A stretch of DNA of 64,000 bases from JAQGMJ01 sp036498945 (lineage in GTDB: Bacteria > Pseudomonadota > Gammaproteobacteria > Burkholderiales > JAEUOS01): assembly GCA_036498945.1 (NCBI GenBank), contig DASYEQ010000135.1, forward strand, positions 62,001 through 126,000, written 5' to 3'. The notes beneath the pieces are model-generated. The model had not been told where the DNA came from and did no database searches. It saw only the letters and a list, made by a program, of their open reading frames with translations. The translations under genes and the position numbers were made by a program. Position 1 is the first letter of the stretch; every line of letters begins with the position of its first letter. Positions 41,756 to 50,392 of this stretch are shown here, piece after piece.

Positions 41756-42214
41756 ATGCGCTGGAAACCGAATGTCACCGTTGCCGCGCTGGTCGAAAGC
41801 GGCGGACGGTTTTTGCTGGTCGAAGAACAGACCGATGCGGGCCTGATGCTCAATCAGCCCGCCGGCCACCTCGAGCGAGGCGAAACCCTGCTCGCCGCGG
41901 TGGCGCGCGAGGCGCTGGAAGAGACAGCGCTTTCGTTCACGCCGCAATTCCTGGTCGGCATCTACCACTGGCCGGATCCGGAGCAGGAGGTTACCTACCT
42001 GCGCTTTGTCTTCGGTGGCACCGCGGGCGCGGCGCAGCCCGGGCGCAAGCTGGACGAAGGCATCGTGCGCACCTTGTGGATGGGGCGCGAAGAGATTTTC
42101 GCCAGCCGGGCGCGGCACCGCAGCGCTTATGTGATGGCCTGCGTGGATGATTACCTGGCCGGGGCACGCTACCCGCTCGACTTGCTGCGGCCGTATCGCT
42201 GGATCGCCGCATGA
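41756..42214 (+). CDS. nudJ: Nudix hydrolase (phosphatase NudJ-like)
   Basis: A 152-residue Nudix hydrolase. The Nudix box is complete: Gly37, Glu43, Arg51-Glu52 and Glu55-Glu56 in GHLERGETLLAAVAREALEE. The length and the location directly upstream of mnmA (one gene in between) match NudJ of E. coli (153 residues), a nucleoside and thiamine-precursor diphosphatase. The gene ends in a 4-bp overlap with the next one (ATGA). The substrate is not certain from sequence. Confidence 0.88.
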   Translation: MRWKPNVTVAALVESGGRFLLVEEQTDAGLMLNQPAGHLERGETLLAAVAREALEETALSFTPQFLVGIYHWPDPEQEVTYLRFVFGGTAGAAQPGRKLDEGIVRTLWMGREEIFASRARHRSAYVMACVDDYLAGARYPLDLLRPYRWIAA

Positions 42215-42792
42215 CGATGCGTATCTGGGCGGTGGTTTGTGTCGCGGCCACGCTGCTGGCGCCAGGCATGGAGGCGCGCGCGGGGCAGGTGCCGCTTGGC
42301 ATCTGCCATGATTACGGCTGCAGGGTGCAGAACAGGATCAGCTTCGATGACACGGTGTTCGACGACCTGGCGCGGACGCTGCGGGCCGCCGATGACGCGG
42401 CATCCGAGCGTCACGCGGTTGCGGCAGTGGTGGCGCGCATGTACGTGGAAGCCGGCAAGCAGACGCCGATCTGGCGCGATCATGGCGGCGACCTGAACGA
42501 CGACACCACGGTGGAAGGCTCGATGGATTGCATCGACCATGCCTCCAACACCACCACTTTTCTTGGGCTCCTGCAAGCGCGCGGGCTGTTGCGCTTTCAC
42601 CGCCTGGCCGCACCGGCACGGCGTGGTGTCTTTGCCCAGCACTGGGCGGCGGTGCTGGTGGAGCGGGAGACGGGCGAGGCGTTCACGGTGGATTCCTGGT
42701 TTTACGAGTTCGGCACTCCGGCGGTTGTCATGCCCCTGGCGGACTGGAAGGCCGGGCGCCGGCCGCCGGGCATCATTGCCGGTTTCAGATGA
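42211..42792 (+). CDS. Exported protein with possible transglutaminase-like Cys-His-Asp triad
   Basis: A 193-residue protein with a signal peptide (MTMRIWAVVCVAATLLAPGM, cleaved near ARAG). No named family was recognised. A striking order of residues is visible: Cys107 in MDCIDHASNTTTFLGLL, which begins a helix, then His144 in FAQHWAAVLVE and Asp161 in FTVDSWFYEFG. That is the Cys-His-Asp spacing and secondary structure of transglutaminase/papain-like folds. The gene sits between nudJ and mnmA and overlaps nudJ by four bases. The periplasmic location and enzymatic role are inferences. It could also be non-catalytic. Confidence 0.7.
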   Translation: MTMRIWAVVCVAATLLAPGMEARAGQVPLGICHDYGCRVQNRISFDDTVFDDLARTLRAADDAASERHAVAAVVARMYVEAGKQTPIWRDHGGDLNDDTTVEGSMDCIDHASNTTTFLGLLQARGLLRFHRLAAPARRGVFAQHWAAVLVERETGEAFTVDSWFYEFGTPAVVMPLADWKAGRRPPGIIAGFR

Positions 42793-42806
42793 AGGTAGAG
42801 TAGGGT

Positions 42807-43910
42807 ATGAGTGGTGAAAACACAGTGGTCGTCGGCATGTCCGGCGGCGTCGATTCCTCGGTGGCGGCGCTGTTGCTCAAGCGCGCCGGCTATCACGTCA
42901 TCGGCCTGTTCATGAAGAATTGGGAAGACGATGACGACGACGAATATTGCTCGACGCGCGAAGACCTCGTCGACGCGGCGGCGGCGGCGGATGTGGTCGG
43001 CATCGACTTCGAGGCGGTCAACTTCGCCGCCGAATACAAGGACCGCGTGTTCGCCGATTTCCTGCGCGAATACGCCGCCGGGCGCACGCCCAATCCCGAC
43101 GTGCTGTGCAATGCCGAGATCAAGTTCAAGGCCTTCCTGGATCACGCGATGAAGCTGGGCGCCTCGCGCATCGCCACCGGCCACTATGCCGGGGTGCGCG
43201 AGCGCGATGGCCGTTTTGAGCTTTTGCGCGCCGCTGATACGTCGAAGGACCAGAGCTACTTCCTGCACCGCCTGTCGCAATCGCAGCTCTCGCGCGTGCT
43301 GTTTCCGCTCTCAGGCCTGCGCAAGTCGGAAGTGCGCAAGATCGCCGCCGAGGCGGGGCTTGGCAACCACGCGAAAAAGGATTCGACCGGCATCTGCTTC
43401 ATCGGCGAGCGCCCGTTCCGCGAATTCCTCAACCGCTACCTGCCGCGCCAGCCCGGCCCGATGCTGGACGAGAACGGCCGGACCATCGGCGAGCACATGG
43501 GCCTGATGTTCTATACCCTGGGCCAGCGCAAGGGCATCGGCCTGGGCGGTAGCAGGAGCGGCAGCGGCGAGCCCTGGTTCGTCGCCGCCAAGGATGTGGC
43601 AAAGAACAGCATCACCGTGGTGCAGGGCCACGAGCATCCGCTGCTCAAGAGCGCGCACCTGGCGGCGGCGGACGCCAGCTGGGTGGCGGGCGAAGCGCCC
43701 GCGGCCGGGCGCGTGTTCGGCGCCAAGACGCGCTATCGCCAGAGCGATGCGCCCTGCGTGCTCGACGCGCCGAACGACGCGCATTTCGAGCTTTCCTTCG
43801 AGGCGCCGCAATGGGCGGTGACGCCGGGGCAGTCGGCGGTGCTCTACGACGGCGAAGTCTGCCTGGGCGGCGGCATCATCAATGGCGCCGAGGTGCCAAA
43901 GGCGGCGTAA
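42807..43910 (+). CDS. mnmA: tRNA-specific 2-thiouridylase MnmA
   Basis: A 367-residue enzyme (E. coli 368). The PP-loop ATP site GMSGGVDSS is at residues 10-18, catalytic Cys101 is in VLCNAEIKF and Cys197 in GICFIGERPF, with a C-terminal beta-barrel. It adds sulfur to uridine 34 of tRNA for Lys, Glu and Gln, using sulfur from IscS via the Tus relay. It is the third gene of the nudJ / exported-protein / mnmA cluster, with a 14-bp gap and convergent with the GST gene. Confidence 0.96.
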   Translation: MSGENTVVVGMSGGVDSSVAALLLKRAGYHVIGLFMKNWEDDDDDEYCSTREDLVDAAAAADVVGIDFEAVNFAAEYKDRVFADFLREYAAGRTPNPDVLCNAEIKFKAFLDHAMKLGASRIATGHYAGVRERDGRFELLRAADTSKDQSYFLHRLSQSQLSRVLFPLSGLRKSEVRKIAAEAGLGNHAKKDSTGICFIGERPFREFLNRYLPRQPGPMLDENGRTIGEHMGLMFYTLGQRKGIGLGGSRSGSGEPWFVAAKDVAKNSITVVQGHEHPLLKSAHLAAADASWVAGEAPAAGRVFGAKTRYRQSDAPCVLDAPNDAHFELSFEAPQWAVTPGQSAVLYDGEVCLGGGIINGAEVPKAA

Positions 43911-43932
43911 GCCGCCGCATGGCCGGCGCGGC

Positions 43933-44541
43933 TCATGCCGCCGGCGCGGTTTCGGCGAACGAGGGGCGGGCGACCAGCTTCTCCGCCAGGCGTGCCAGGT
44001 TGGCGTGGGTATTGCGCCAATCGATTTGCGGAAAACGGAAGTCGAGGTAGCCCAGGGCGACGCCGGTGGCCACATCGGCCAGCGAAAAATTGTTGCCGGC
44101 GCACCAGGGCTTGTCGCCCAGGCCGCGCGCGGCGGCGACGAGCGCGCCGTCCACCTTGCCCAGCTGGCGGCGGATCCAGTCTTCGCTCTGGCGCTCCGGT
44201 GGGCGCTGCGCTTCCAGGCGCGCGGCAATCGCGGCGTCGCAGATGCCGTCGCCCAGCGCTTCCCAGCAGCGCACTTCGACGCGCGCGCGGCCGGAGGCGG
44301 GGATCAGCTTGTTCACCGGGTTGATGGTGTCGAGATACTCGACGATCACGCGCGAATCGAACACCGCGCCGCCGTCTTCCATCACCAGGCAGGGCACCTT
44401 GCCCAGCGGGTTGTAGTCCGGCACGTGAGTGTCGGCCACCCACGGATTTTCCAGCACGTGCTCGAACTCGATCTTTTTCTCGGCCATGACGATACGCACC
44501 TTGCGCACGTAGGGGCTGGCTTGGGAACCGATCAGTTTCAT
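43933..44541 (-). CDS. Glutathione S-transferase-like protein
   Basis: A 202-residue GST-fold protein. The N-terminal thioredoxin-like domain contains SQASPYVRKVRIVMAEK (active Ser/Tyr region), NPLGKVPCL (cis-Pro) and FDSRVIVEYLD. The C-terminal helical domain has NNFSLADVATGVALGYLDFR. The real start is ATG 44541; a 1074-codon open frame that includes it is mostly antisense to purB and spurious. It is homologous to the GST at 61015, with the same NPLGK[VI]P[CV]L, F[DN]S[RK]VIVEYLD and LGYLD[FL]R motifs. It is convergent with mnmA. Confidence 0.9.
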   Translation of the reverse strand: MKLIGSQASPYVRKVRIVMAEKKIEFEHVLENPWVADTHVPDYNPLGKVPCLVMEDGGAVFDSRVIVEYLDTINPVNKLIPASGRARVEVRCWEALGDGICDAAIAARLEAQRPPERQSEDWIRRQLGKVDGALVAAARGLGDKPWCAGNNFSLADVATGVALGYLDFRFPQIDWRNTHANLARLAEKLVARPSFAETAPAA

Positions 44542-44718
44542 GCGCGGCGCAAGGCGTGGGTGCGGGCCGGCGGACGGAATTTTGTCATTGCATTTGCCGC
44601 GAGGAATCGGGGGCGGATTATAGCATCGGGGGGCGCGGCTCCCGGCGCGGTAAAATGGCGCTTTGGGCAGCGCGGGGCGCCGTTTCGCCTGCCATCTCCT
44701 TCTCCGATGCCGTCGCCG

Positions 44719-46077
44719 ATGTCTCCGCTTACCGCCCTTTCCCCCCTCGATGGCCGCTATGCCGCCAAGCTCGATGCCCTGCGTCCCTACGCGTCGGAAT
44801 ATGCGCTGATGCACCACCGCGTATTCGTCGAAGTGGCGTGGCTGAAGGCGCTGGGCCGCGCCCAGCTTCCCGGCATGCCGGCGCTTTCCGAATCGGTGCT
44901 GGGCGACCTGCACAATCTGGTGGCGCAGTTCAGCGAGGCCGACGCCGCCCGCATCAAGGACATCGAGCGCACCACCAACCACGACGTCAAGGCCGTCGAG
45001 TACTTCATGAAGGAGAAGCTCGCCACCAATGCCGAATTTGGCCCGGTGTCCGAGTTCATCCATTTCGCCTGCACTTCCGAAGACATCAACAACCTCGCCT
45101 ATTCGGTGATGCTCAACGCCGCGCGTGAAAAGGCGATGCTGCCGGCGCTCGCCGGCATTCTCGAGCAGTTGCGCGCCCTGGCGCGCGCCGAGGCCGATAC
45201 GCCGATGCTGGCGCGCACCCACGGCCAGCCGGCCACCCCCACCACCCTCGGCAAGGAAGTGGCCAACGTCGCCCACCGCCTGGCACGCGCCATCGAGGCG
45301 TTCACGGCAGTCGATTTGCTGGGCAAGCTCAATGGCGCCACCGGCAACTTCAACGCCCACATCGCCGCCTACCCCGACGTCGACTGGGAGGCGCTGTCCC
45401 GCGAGGTGGTGGAGAACATGGGCCTCACCTACAACAGCCATACCATCCAGATCGAGCCGCACGACAGTCTCGCCGCCTACTTCGACGCCATGGCGCGCAT
45501 CGATACCATCCTGATCGACTGGAGCCGCGACATCTGGGGCTACATCTCGCAGGGCTACTTCAAGCAGAAGCTGAAGGAGGGCGAGGTCGGCTCCTCCACC
45601 ATGCCGCACAAGGTCAACCCGATCGACTTCGAAAACGCCGAAGGCAATTTTGGTTTCGCCAATGCCGTGCTGCGCTTCCTCTCGGAAAAGCTGCCGATCT
45701 CGCGCTGGCAGCGCGACCTCACCGACTCCACCGTGCTGCGCAACGTCGGCGTGGGCCTCGGCCACGCGCTGCTGGGCCTGGACTCGCTCAAGCGCGGCCA
45801 CGCCAAGCTGGAAGTCAACCACGCGCGCCTGGCCGAAGACCTGGAAGACAACTGGGAGGTGCTGGCCGAAGCGGTGCAGACCGTGATGCGCCGCTACGGC
45901 GTGCCCGAGCCCTACGAGCAGTTGAAGGCGCTGACCCGCGGCAAGGGCATCAACCGCGAAGGCCTGCGCGAATTCATCACCGCGCTGGAGATCCCGATCG
46001 ACGCCAAGCGCCGCCTGCTCAAGCTCACCCCCGCCACCTACCTCGGCAAGGCTGCCGAGCTGGCGAAGCGGGTCTGA
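44719..46077 (+). CDS. purB: Adenylosuccinate lyase
   Basis: A 452-residue enzyme (E. coli 456) of purine synthesis, splitting SAICAR and adenylosuccinate to release fumarate. The start at 44719 gives MSPLTALSPLDGRYAAKL, matching MELSSLTAVSPVDGRY in E. coli; an alternative at 44707 adds four residues. The signature GSSTMPHKVNPIDFEN is at about residues 290-306, and TSEDINNLAYSVML and RTHGQPATPTT hold the catalytic residues. The upstream and antisense frames around it are spurious. Confidence 0.96.
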   Translation: MSPLTALSPLDGRYAAKLDALRPYASEYALMHHRVFVEVAWLKALGRAQLPGMPALSESVLGDLHNLVAQFSEADAARIKDIERTTNHDVKAVEYFMKEKLATNAEFGPVSEFIHFACTSEDINNLAYSVMLNAAREKAMLPALAGILEQLRALARAEADTPMLARTHGQPATPTTLGKEVANVAHRLARAIEAFTAVDLLGKLNGATGNFNAHIAAYPDVDWEALSREVVENMGLTYNSHTIQIEPHDSLAAYFDAMARIDTILIDWSRDIWGYISQGYFKQKLKEGEVGSSTMPHKVNPIDFENAEGNFGFANAVLRFLSEKLPISRWQRDLTDSTVLRNVGVGLGHALLGLDSLKRGHAKLEVNHARLAEDLEDNWEVLAEAVQTVMRRYGVPEPYEQLKALTRGKGINREGLREFITALEIPIDAKRRLLKLTPATYLGKAAELAKRV

Positions 46078-46080
46078 GGA

Positions 46081-47226
46081 ATGCGCTGGCGCGCCGCCTC
46101 CATCCGCGCGCTGTGGCTGTCCGCCGCCCTCATCGGGGCGGCGCCATGGGCGCTGACCGCGCCGCGCGCGCAGACGCAGGAGGCCGCGCCGGCCCAAACC
46201 GCCAACCCCGCGCCCGAAGCACCCGCCCAAGGCACCGCGACCGCGCAATCGCCTGCGGCCTCCGAAGCGCCCGTACCGGCGCCCTCGGCGGCGGCGCCCC
46301 CGCAGGCTGAAGCGCAGCCGCAACTCGCGCCGGCCACTACCCTGGGGGCGCCCGATGCCGGATCTCCTGCCGCCGCACCGTCCTTGGCCGCCCCTCAAAC
46401 AGTAACGCCAGAAGTGGTGGCGCCCCGAGCCCTGCCGCCGGCGATGGCGCCTGCCCCCAGCCCCACGCCCGCCGCCCCGGCGGCCGCGCCAGGGGCCGCT
46501 ACCCCTGGGACTTCTGCCGCGCCGCCCGCATCCGCAGCGCCGCCGCCATTGCCCGCCGCCGCACCTGAGGCACCAGGCGCCCAGCCGGCCGAAAAAGGCG
46601 ACGAGCCCAAAGCCAATGCGCCGCCAACGCCGTCCAAGCCGGTGGACCCGCGCATCGACACCGGGCCCATCGTCAAACCGCCGGTGCATGCGGGCGACTC
46701 CTGGCTGTACCGGCGCAGCAACGGCAAGAACAGCGTGGCGATGCGCCAGACAGCGGTCAAGGTGAGCGACGACGTCATCGCCTTGCGCACCGAGTTGCTG
46801 CGTTCGCCCGACAATTCGACCGTGCTGTACGACCGCGAATGGGGCCTGATGGCGAGCGGCTACAACGAGTACCGCCCGGCACTGCATTACTACTCCTTCC
46901 CGCTCTACGCCGGCAAGCGCTGGAGCATCAACACTGCGATCAGCAACTTCGGCGCCGCCCAGACCAGCCGGGTCAAGGGCGAAGCCTGGGCCACCGGCTG
47001 GGAGCAGGTCGAGGTGCCGGCCGGACGCTTTCTGGCACTCAGGATCGAGATCGACGTCGAGACCTCCGACCCCGGCAACCCGGACCGCACGGTGCGGGTG
47101 CGCGAAACCCACTGGTACGTGCGCACCGTGCTGCGTCCGGTCAAGGTGGAGTCGCATTCGGTGGTGGGCAATGCGGAGCCGACCGGCGAGACGGTGGAAA
47201 TGCTTTCCTACCGCATGGGCGACTGA
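46081..47226 (+). CDS. Exported Pro/Ala-rich protein with C-terminal folded domain
   Basis: A 381-residue protein. The signal-anchor (residues about 8-27) is followed by a very Pro/Ala-rich linker of about 180 residues, then a folded C-terminal region from about residue 200 (HAGDSWLYRRSNGKN, YNEYRPALHYYSFPLY, GKRWSINTAISNFG, ending ETVEMLSYRMGD). The C-terminal half resembles proteins with a lipocalin-like or DUF3108-type beta-sandwich, but the match is weak. It follows purB by three bases and may be cotranscribed. The linker suggests a periplasmic reach. Function unknown. Confidence 0.7.
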   Translation: MRWRAASIRALWLSAALIGAAPWALTAPRAQTQEAAPAQTANPAPEAPAQGTATAQSPAASEAPVPAPSAAAPPQAEAQPQLAPATTLGAPDAGSPAAAPSLAAPQTVTPEVVAPRALPPAMAPAPSPTPAAPAAAPGAATPGTSAAPPASAAPPPLPAAAPEAPGAQPAEKGDEPKANAPPTPSKPVDPRIDTGPIVKPPVHAGDSWLYRRSNGKNSVAMRQTAVKVSDDVIALRTELLRSPDNSTVLYDREWGLMASGYNEYRPALHYYSFPLYAGKRWSINTAISNFGAAQTSRVKGEAWATGWEQVEVPAGRFLALRIEIDVETSDPGNPDRTVRVRETHWYVRTVLRPVKVESHSVVGNAEPTGETVEMLSYRMGD

Positions 47227-47346
47227 AGGCCGGCGCGCTTGACGCCCGCATGCTGTGCCGCTAGCATCGTCCTAACTCAAACTATCTGCTTCTGCCCGCC
47301 GGGTGGTGCCGTTCGGCTACCCGTGGCGTGCATGGCTGGCTGACCC

Positions 47347-47793
47347 GTGCCTCGTGAACGCTTCTTGCGCAGCCTGCGCTCGCTTGCCGAGTGCTACCAC
47401 GCCTTCGAGCGCCATTCGGCGGCGCAGGTGCGCCAGTTCGGCCTGACGCCGCCGCAGTTCGACATCCTCGCCACCCTCGGTAATACCGATGGCATGTCGT
47501 TCAAGGATTTGGGCGAGAAGACCTTGATCACCAAGGGCACGCTCACCGGCGTGATCGACCGCCTGGAGTTGCGCGGCCTGGTGCGGCGCACGCAGTCCAA
47601 GTCCGACGGCCGCTCCACCATCGTTCGGCTGACCAAAAAAGGGGAGGACGAGTTTGCCCGCGTCTTTCCCCTGCATGTGGCCTATCTGCGCGGGCCGTTC
47701 GCTGCCTTGAGCGAGGCCGAACTGGACCAATTCGAAACCCTGGCGGGCAAACTGCGCGGCGCGTTTGCATCCGCCGCACCCGAGGAACCGTAG
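47347..47793 (+). CDS. MarR-family transcriptional regulator
   Basis: A 148-residue winged-helix regulator: a dimerisation helix (residues 5-30, SLRSLAECYHAFERHSAAQV), recognition helices around 34-75 with LTPPQFDILATLGNTDGMSF and LITKGTLTGVIDRLE, and the wing with RTQSKSDGRSTIVRLT followed by a C-terminal helix. The GTG start at 47347 is the only reasonable one, but no strong ribosome site precedes it. The 53-bp region before the cytochrome c' gene leaves room for an operator; MarR-type repressors often control adjacent stress genes, but no palindrome was found. Confidence 0.9.
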   Translation: MPRERFLRSLRSLAECYHAFERHSAAQVRQFGLTPPQFDILATLGNTDGMSFKDLGEKTLITKGTLTGVIDRLELRGLVRRTQSKSDGRSTIVRLTKKGEDEFARVFPLHVAYLRGPFAALSEAELDQFETLAGKLRGAFASAAPEEP

Positions 47794-47885
47794 CAAAGCG
47801 GTAGTATCGCGGTGGCACAATCGCGGGCTCACGCCTGTGGAAACATTTGCAGGGCAGTACCCACTCACTTCTCTGGAGGTAATGA

Positions 47886-48341
47886 ATGAAAAAAATCCTG
47901 ATCGGCGCGGCGGTTCTGGCTTCCCTGGCAGCCGGCTCCGTGGCTGCCCAAGTACCGGCGGACCGTGCGGTCAAATACCGTCAAAGCGCCCTTACCGTCA
48001 TGTCGACCAGCTTTGGCCGTATCGGCGCCCATGTCAAAGGCGACATCAAGCTTGACGCCGCCCAACTGGCTTCCAACGCCGAAGTGGTGCAGTTGATGAG
48101 CCACTACGCCTTCGACGGTTTCATCCAGGGCACCCCGCAACCCTCCACTACCGGCAAGGGCGCCAAGGCCGACATCTGGAAGGACTGGGACAAATTCAAG
48201 AAGCTCCAGGGCGACCTGCAGGCGAACACCGCCAAGCTCGCCGCTGCTGCCAAGTCCGGCAATGCCGACGCCATCAAGACCGCCTTTGGCGATACGGGCA
48301 AGAGCTGCAAGGCCTGCCACGACGCCTTCCGCGACCAGTAA
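47886..48341 (+). CDS. Cytochrome c'
   Basis: A 151-residue periplasmic haem protein. A signal peptide MKKILIGAAVLASLAAGSVA is cut before AQVP. The C-terminal CKACH (Cys141-His145) attaches haem c, as in cytochromes c' and c556. The four-helix-bundle residues around it (GDTGKSCKACHDAFRDQ) match the family. GGAGG lies nine bases upstream of ATG 47886. Cytochromes c' bind NO and CO and guard against nitrosative stress. The gene is convergent with the b561 gene, separated by a shared bidirectional terminator. Confidence 0.93.
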   Translation: MKKILIGAAVLASLAAGSVAAQVPADRAVKYRQSALTVMSTSFGRIGAHVKGDIKLDAAQLASNAEVVQLMSHYAFDGFIQGTPQPSTTGKGAKADIWKDWDKFKKLQGDLQANTAKLAAAAKSGNADAIKTAFGDTGKSCKACHDAFRDQ

Positions 48342-48360
48342 TACAGGTTGGCGTTTTTCG

Positions 48361-48393
48361 AAACGGGCCTCTTCGGAGGCCCGTTTTGTTTTT
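48361..48393. terminator. Bidirectional terminator with UUCG loop
   Basis: AAACGGGCCTC-ttcg-GAGGCCCGTTTTGTTTTT is an 11-bp stem with a stable UUCG tetraloop (plus strand) and a following T tract, so termination of the cytochrome c' gene is certain by this rule. On the minus strand the same stem is followed by a shorter T run and serves the b561 gene. Confidence 0.92.
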
Positions 48394-48440
48394 GGGCGGC
48401 CTGGAAAAGAGCTTTTCGCTTTTACGGTCCGCGCTCCCGG

Positions 48441-49175
48441 CTAGCCGCCGGCGCCGCCGGTCAGCTTGACAGCGTTGACCAGGAAATACACTGCCACCGC
48501 AGCCAGCGCCAGCACAATCACCGCCGCCAGCGCGCTGCCGTGGCGCGAGGTTGCGGCGGCATCGTCGATGCGCCCGCTGATCTTGCGGTAGCCGCTGATC
48601 ATCGGCTTGACCAGGTTTTCACGGTGGACTAGCGCATAGAACAGGATCGCCAGCACGTGCAGCGCCACCAGGGCGTAGATCACCCATTGGTTGGCGCGGT
48701 GCAGGGAGGTCAGCGTGTTCGACAGCGCGTTGCCGGCCCACTTGTACAGCGGCCCTTCGAAGCTGAAGTCCTCGTCGTTGGTGAACAGGCCCGACACCGC
48801 CTGGAACAGCAGTACCAGGAGCATCGCCAGCACCGAGAGCGCGCCCACCGGGTTGTGTCCCAGCCCGCTTTCGTGCCCTTCGCGGCTGAACATGCCCTTC
48901 ATGTAGGCGAACACCTTGCCCGGCCCGGCGATGAAGGAGCCAAAGCGCGCATGCGTGCCGCCGATAAAGCCCCAGAGAATGCGAAAGATCAGCAGCGCCA
49001 GCACGCCGTAGCCGCACCACACGTGCAGGTCCAGCTTGCCCATCTTGATCGTCACCACCGAGCCGGTGACGAGGAGTACCAGCGCCCAATGGAAAAACCG
49101 CACCCCCAGATCCCACACCGGCACGTGGTACTCCTGGGGAGCGAATTGGAAAGCCTCAGGTTCGCGTTCACGCAT
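48441..49175 (-). CDS. Cytochrome b561-type membrane haem protein
   Basis: A 244-residue integral membrane protein of the bacterial cytochrome b561/Ni-Fe hydrogenase-type b family. Predicted helices include FFHWALVLLVTGSVVTIKMG, WCGYGVLALLIFRILWGFIG, LSVLAMLLVLLFQAVSGLFT, QWVIYALVALHVLAILFYAL and a final C-terminal anchor AAVIVLALAAVAVYFL. The histidines expected to ligate haem are in FFHWA (helix 1), LDLHVWCG (helix 2) and the HVL segment of the fourth helix. It would exchange electrons between the quinone pool and periplasmic partners such as cytochrome c'. The facing, convergent placement supports a functional link but does not prove it. Confidence 0.85.
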   Translation of the reverse strand: MREREPEAFQFAPQEYHVPVWDLGVRFFHWALVLLVTGSVVTIKMGKLDLHVWCGYGVLALLIFRILWGFIGGTHARFGSFIAGPGKVFAYMKGMFSREGHESGLGHNPVGALSVLAMLLVLLFQAVSGLFTNDEDFSFEGPLYKWAGNALSNTLTSLHRANQWVIYALVALHVLAILFYALVHRENLVKPMISGYRKISGRIDDAAATSRHGSALAAVIVLALAAVAVYFLVNAVKLTGGAGG

Positions 49176-49263
49176 GATGTTCGGCTCGACGATGGTTTTG
49201 ATTGTCTACGTCACACTACGCAAGACGGATGCCGCTTATTCCAGCGGCGAGGGCGCGCCTCTC

Positions 49264-49295
49264 AAAAACCGCGGCGCCCGGCGGCTGCGGTTTTT
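49264..49295. terminator. Bidirectional hairpin terminator beyond secF
   Basis: AAAAACCGC and GCGGTTTTT form a perfect 9-bp stem around a GC-rich 14-base loop that itself can pair. A tracts on one side and T tracts on the other let it end transcription from either direction. Its T tract merges with the lead-in of the next repeat element. Confidence 0.75.
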
Positions 49296-49383
49296 CGTGG
49301 CCTTTACGTCTTGAAATCGACTGGCTCCGCCAGCGATTTCATGCAAGCTTGAACCGGGAAAAAGCAGGTCTTTACTTTTGCCC
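49290..49383. repeat. Two-hairpin intergenic element, copy B
   Basis: The second copy of the dispersed element, with lead-in GGTTTTTCGTGGCCTTTACG, a first hairpin at 49312-49341 (7-bp TGAAATC/GATTTCA stem, a 2/1 internal loop, 5-bp CTGGC/GCCAG stem, 3-base loop), the conserved CATGCAA linker, and a second hairpin at 49356-49383 (GGGaAAAAG/CTTTTgCCC). The architecture is identical to copy A at 9488 although the stem sequences differ in places, so the pairing is conserved by compensatory change. Confidence 0.75.
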
Positions 49384-49385
49384 GC

Positions 49386-50363
49386 TCACACTACCGCCCC
49401 ATCATTGGTGTCGCGCTTTTTCTCCGGCTTGATCAGGTCGGTGCGCGAGATGCCCAGCCACATGACGATGGGCGAGGCCACCAGCACGGAAGAATAAATA
49501 CCGAAGCAGATGCCGATGGTCAGCGCCAGGGCGAAGTAGTGCAGGGTGGGGCCGCCCAGGAACAGCATGGAGGTCACCATCAGCTGGGTGCAGCCGTGGG
49601 TGATGATGGTGCGCGAGATGGTGCTGGTGATGGCATGGTTGATGACTTCCGGCACCGTCAGGCCGCGGCGCTTGCGGAAGGTTTCGCGCACCCGGTCGAA
49701 TACCACCACCGACTCGTTCACCGAATAGCCCAGCACCGCCAGCACGGCGGCCAGCACCGAGAGCGAGAACTCCCACTGGAAGAAGGCGAAAAAGCCCAGG
49801 ATGATCACCACGTCGTGCATGTTGGCGATGATCGCCGCCAGCGAGAACTTCCACTCGAAGCGCAGCGCCAGGTAGGCCATGATGCCGATACACACGCAGA
49901 GCAGCGCGAGCGCGCCGTCGGAGGCCAGTTCCTTGCCCACCTGCGGGCCTACCACTTCGACGCTGGCGATCTTGCCGCCGGCGCCGCCCGGGGTGACCAC
50001 CAGCGGCTCGAACTTGTCGCGGCTGAAGGCGGTCTTCTTGGTGTTCGGGTCCGGTGCGACGAAGGCAGGAATGTTGGCGTCCTTGTCGGCCAGGCGGATC
50101 ACCAGGCTCTTCGAGGTGCCGAAGTTCTGCACCTGCGGCTCACCGATGCCGGCTTTCATCAGCGCATCGCGCACAGCGTCCAGGTTGGCGGCTTGCGGAT
50201 ATTCGGCCTCGATCACCACGCCGCCGGTGAATTCGATCGAGTAGTTGAGGCCCTTGGTGGTAAGGAACACCACGGCCAGCACGAAGGTGATCGCCGAGAT
50301 GACGTTGAACACCAGCGCGTGCTTCATGAACGGGATGTCGCGCCGGATACGGAAGAATTCCAT
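49386..50363 (-). CDS. secF: Protein translocase subunit SecF
   Basis: A 325-residue inner-membrane protein (E. coli 323). The first helix (ALVFNVISAITFVLAVVFLT) is followed by a periplasmic region of about 110 residues. A cluster of five helices follows, with the family motif SVNESVVVFDRVRET and the region RTIITHGCTQLMVTSMLFLG. It pulls exported proteins out on the periplasmic side using the proton gradient, together with SecD. It is the last gene of yajC-secD-secF; copy B of the repeat element lies immediately beyond the stop codon. Confidence 0.97.
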   Translation of the reverse strand: MEFFRIRRDIPFMKHALVFNVISAITFVLAVVFLTTKGLNYSIEFTGGVVIEAEYPQAANLDAVRDALMKAGIGEPQVQNFGTSKSLVIRLADKDANIPAFVAPDPNTKKTAFSRDKFEPLVVTPGGAGGKIASVEVVGPQVGKELASDGALALLCVCIGIMAYLALRFEWKFSLAAIIANMHDVVIILGFFAFFQWEFSLSVLAAVLAVLGYSVNESVVVFDRVRETFRKRRGLTVPEVINHAITSTISRTIITHGCTQLMVTSMLFLGGPTLHYFALALTIGICFGIYSSVLVASPIVMWLGISRTDLIKPEKKRDTNDGAVV

Positions 50364-50392
50364 GTTGTTTTCCTAAGGTTCGTGGGCGCGGA

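Noticed and set aside
43882..44718. N-terminal extension of purB in an open frame starting at 43882
   Set aside because: It is antisense to the GST gene, and the PurB family start matches ATG 44719.
43933..47157. A 1074-codon open frame on the minus strand through purB and the Pro/Ala-rich protein gene
   Set aside because: Only the last 202 codons (the GST) look like protein. The rest is low-complexity Arg/Gly/His-rich sequence antisense to purB, as expected in GC-rich DNA.
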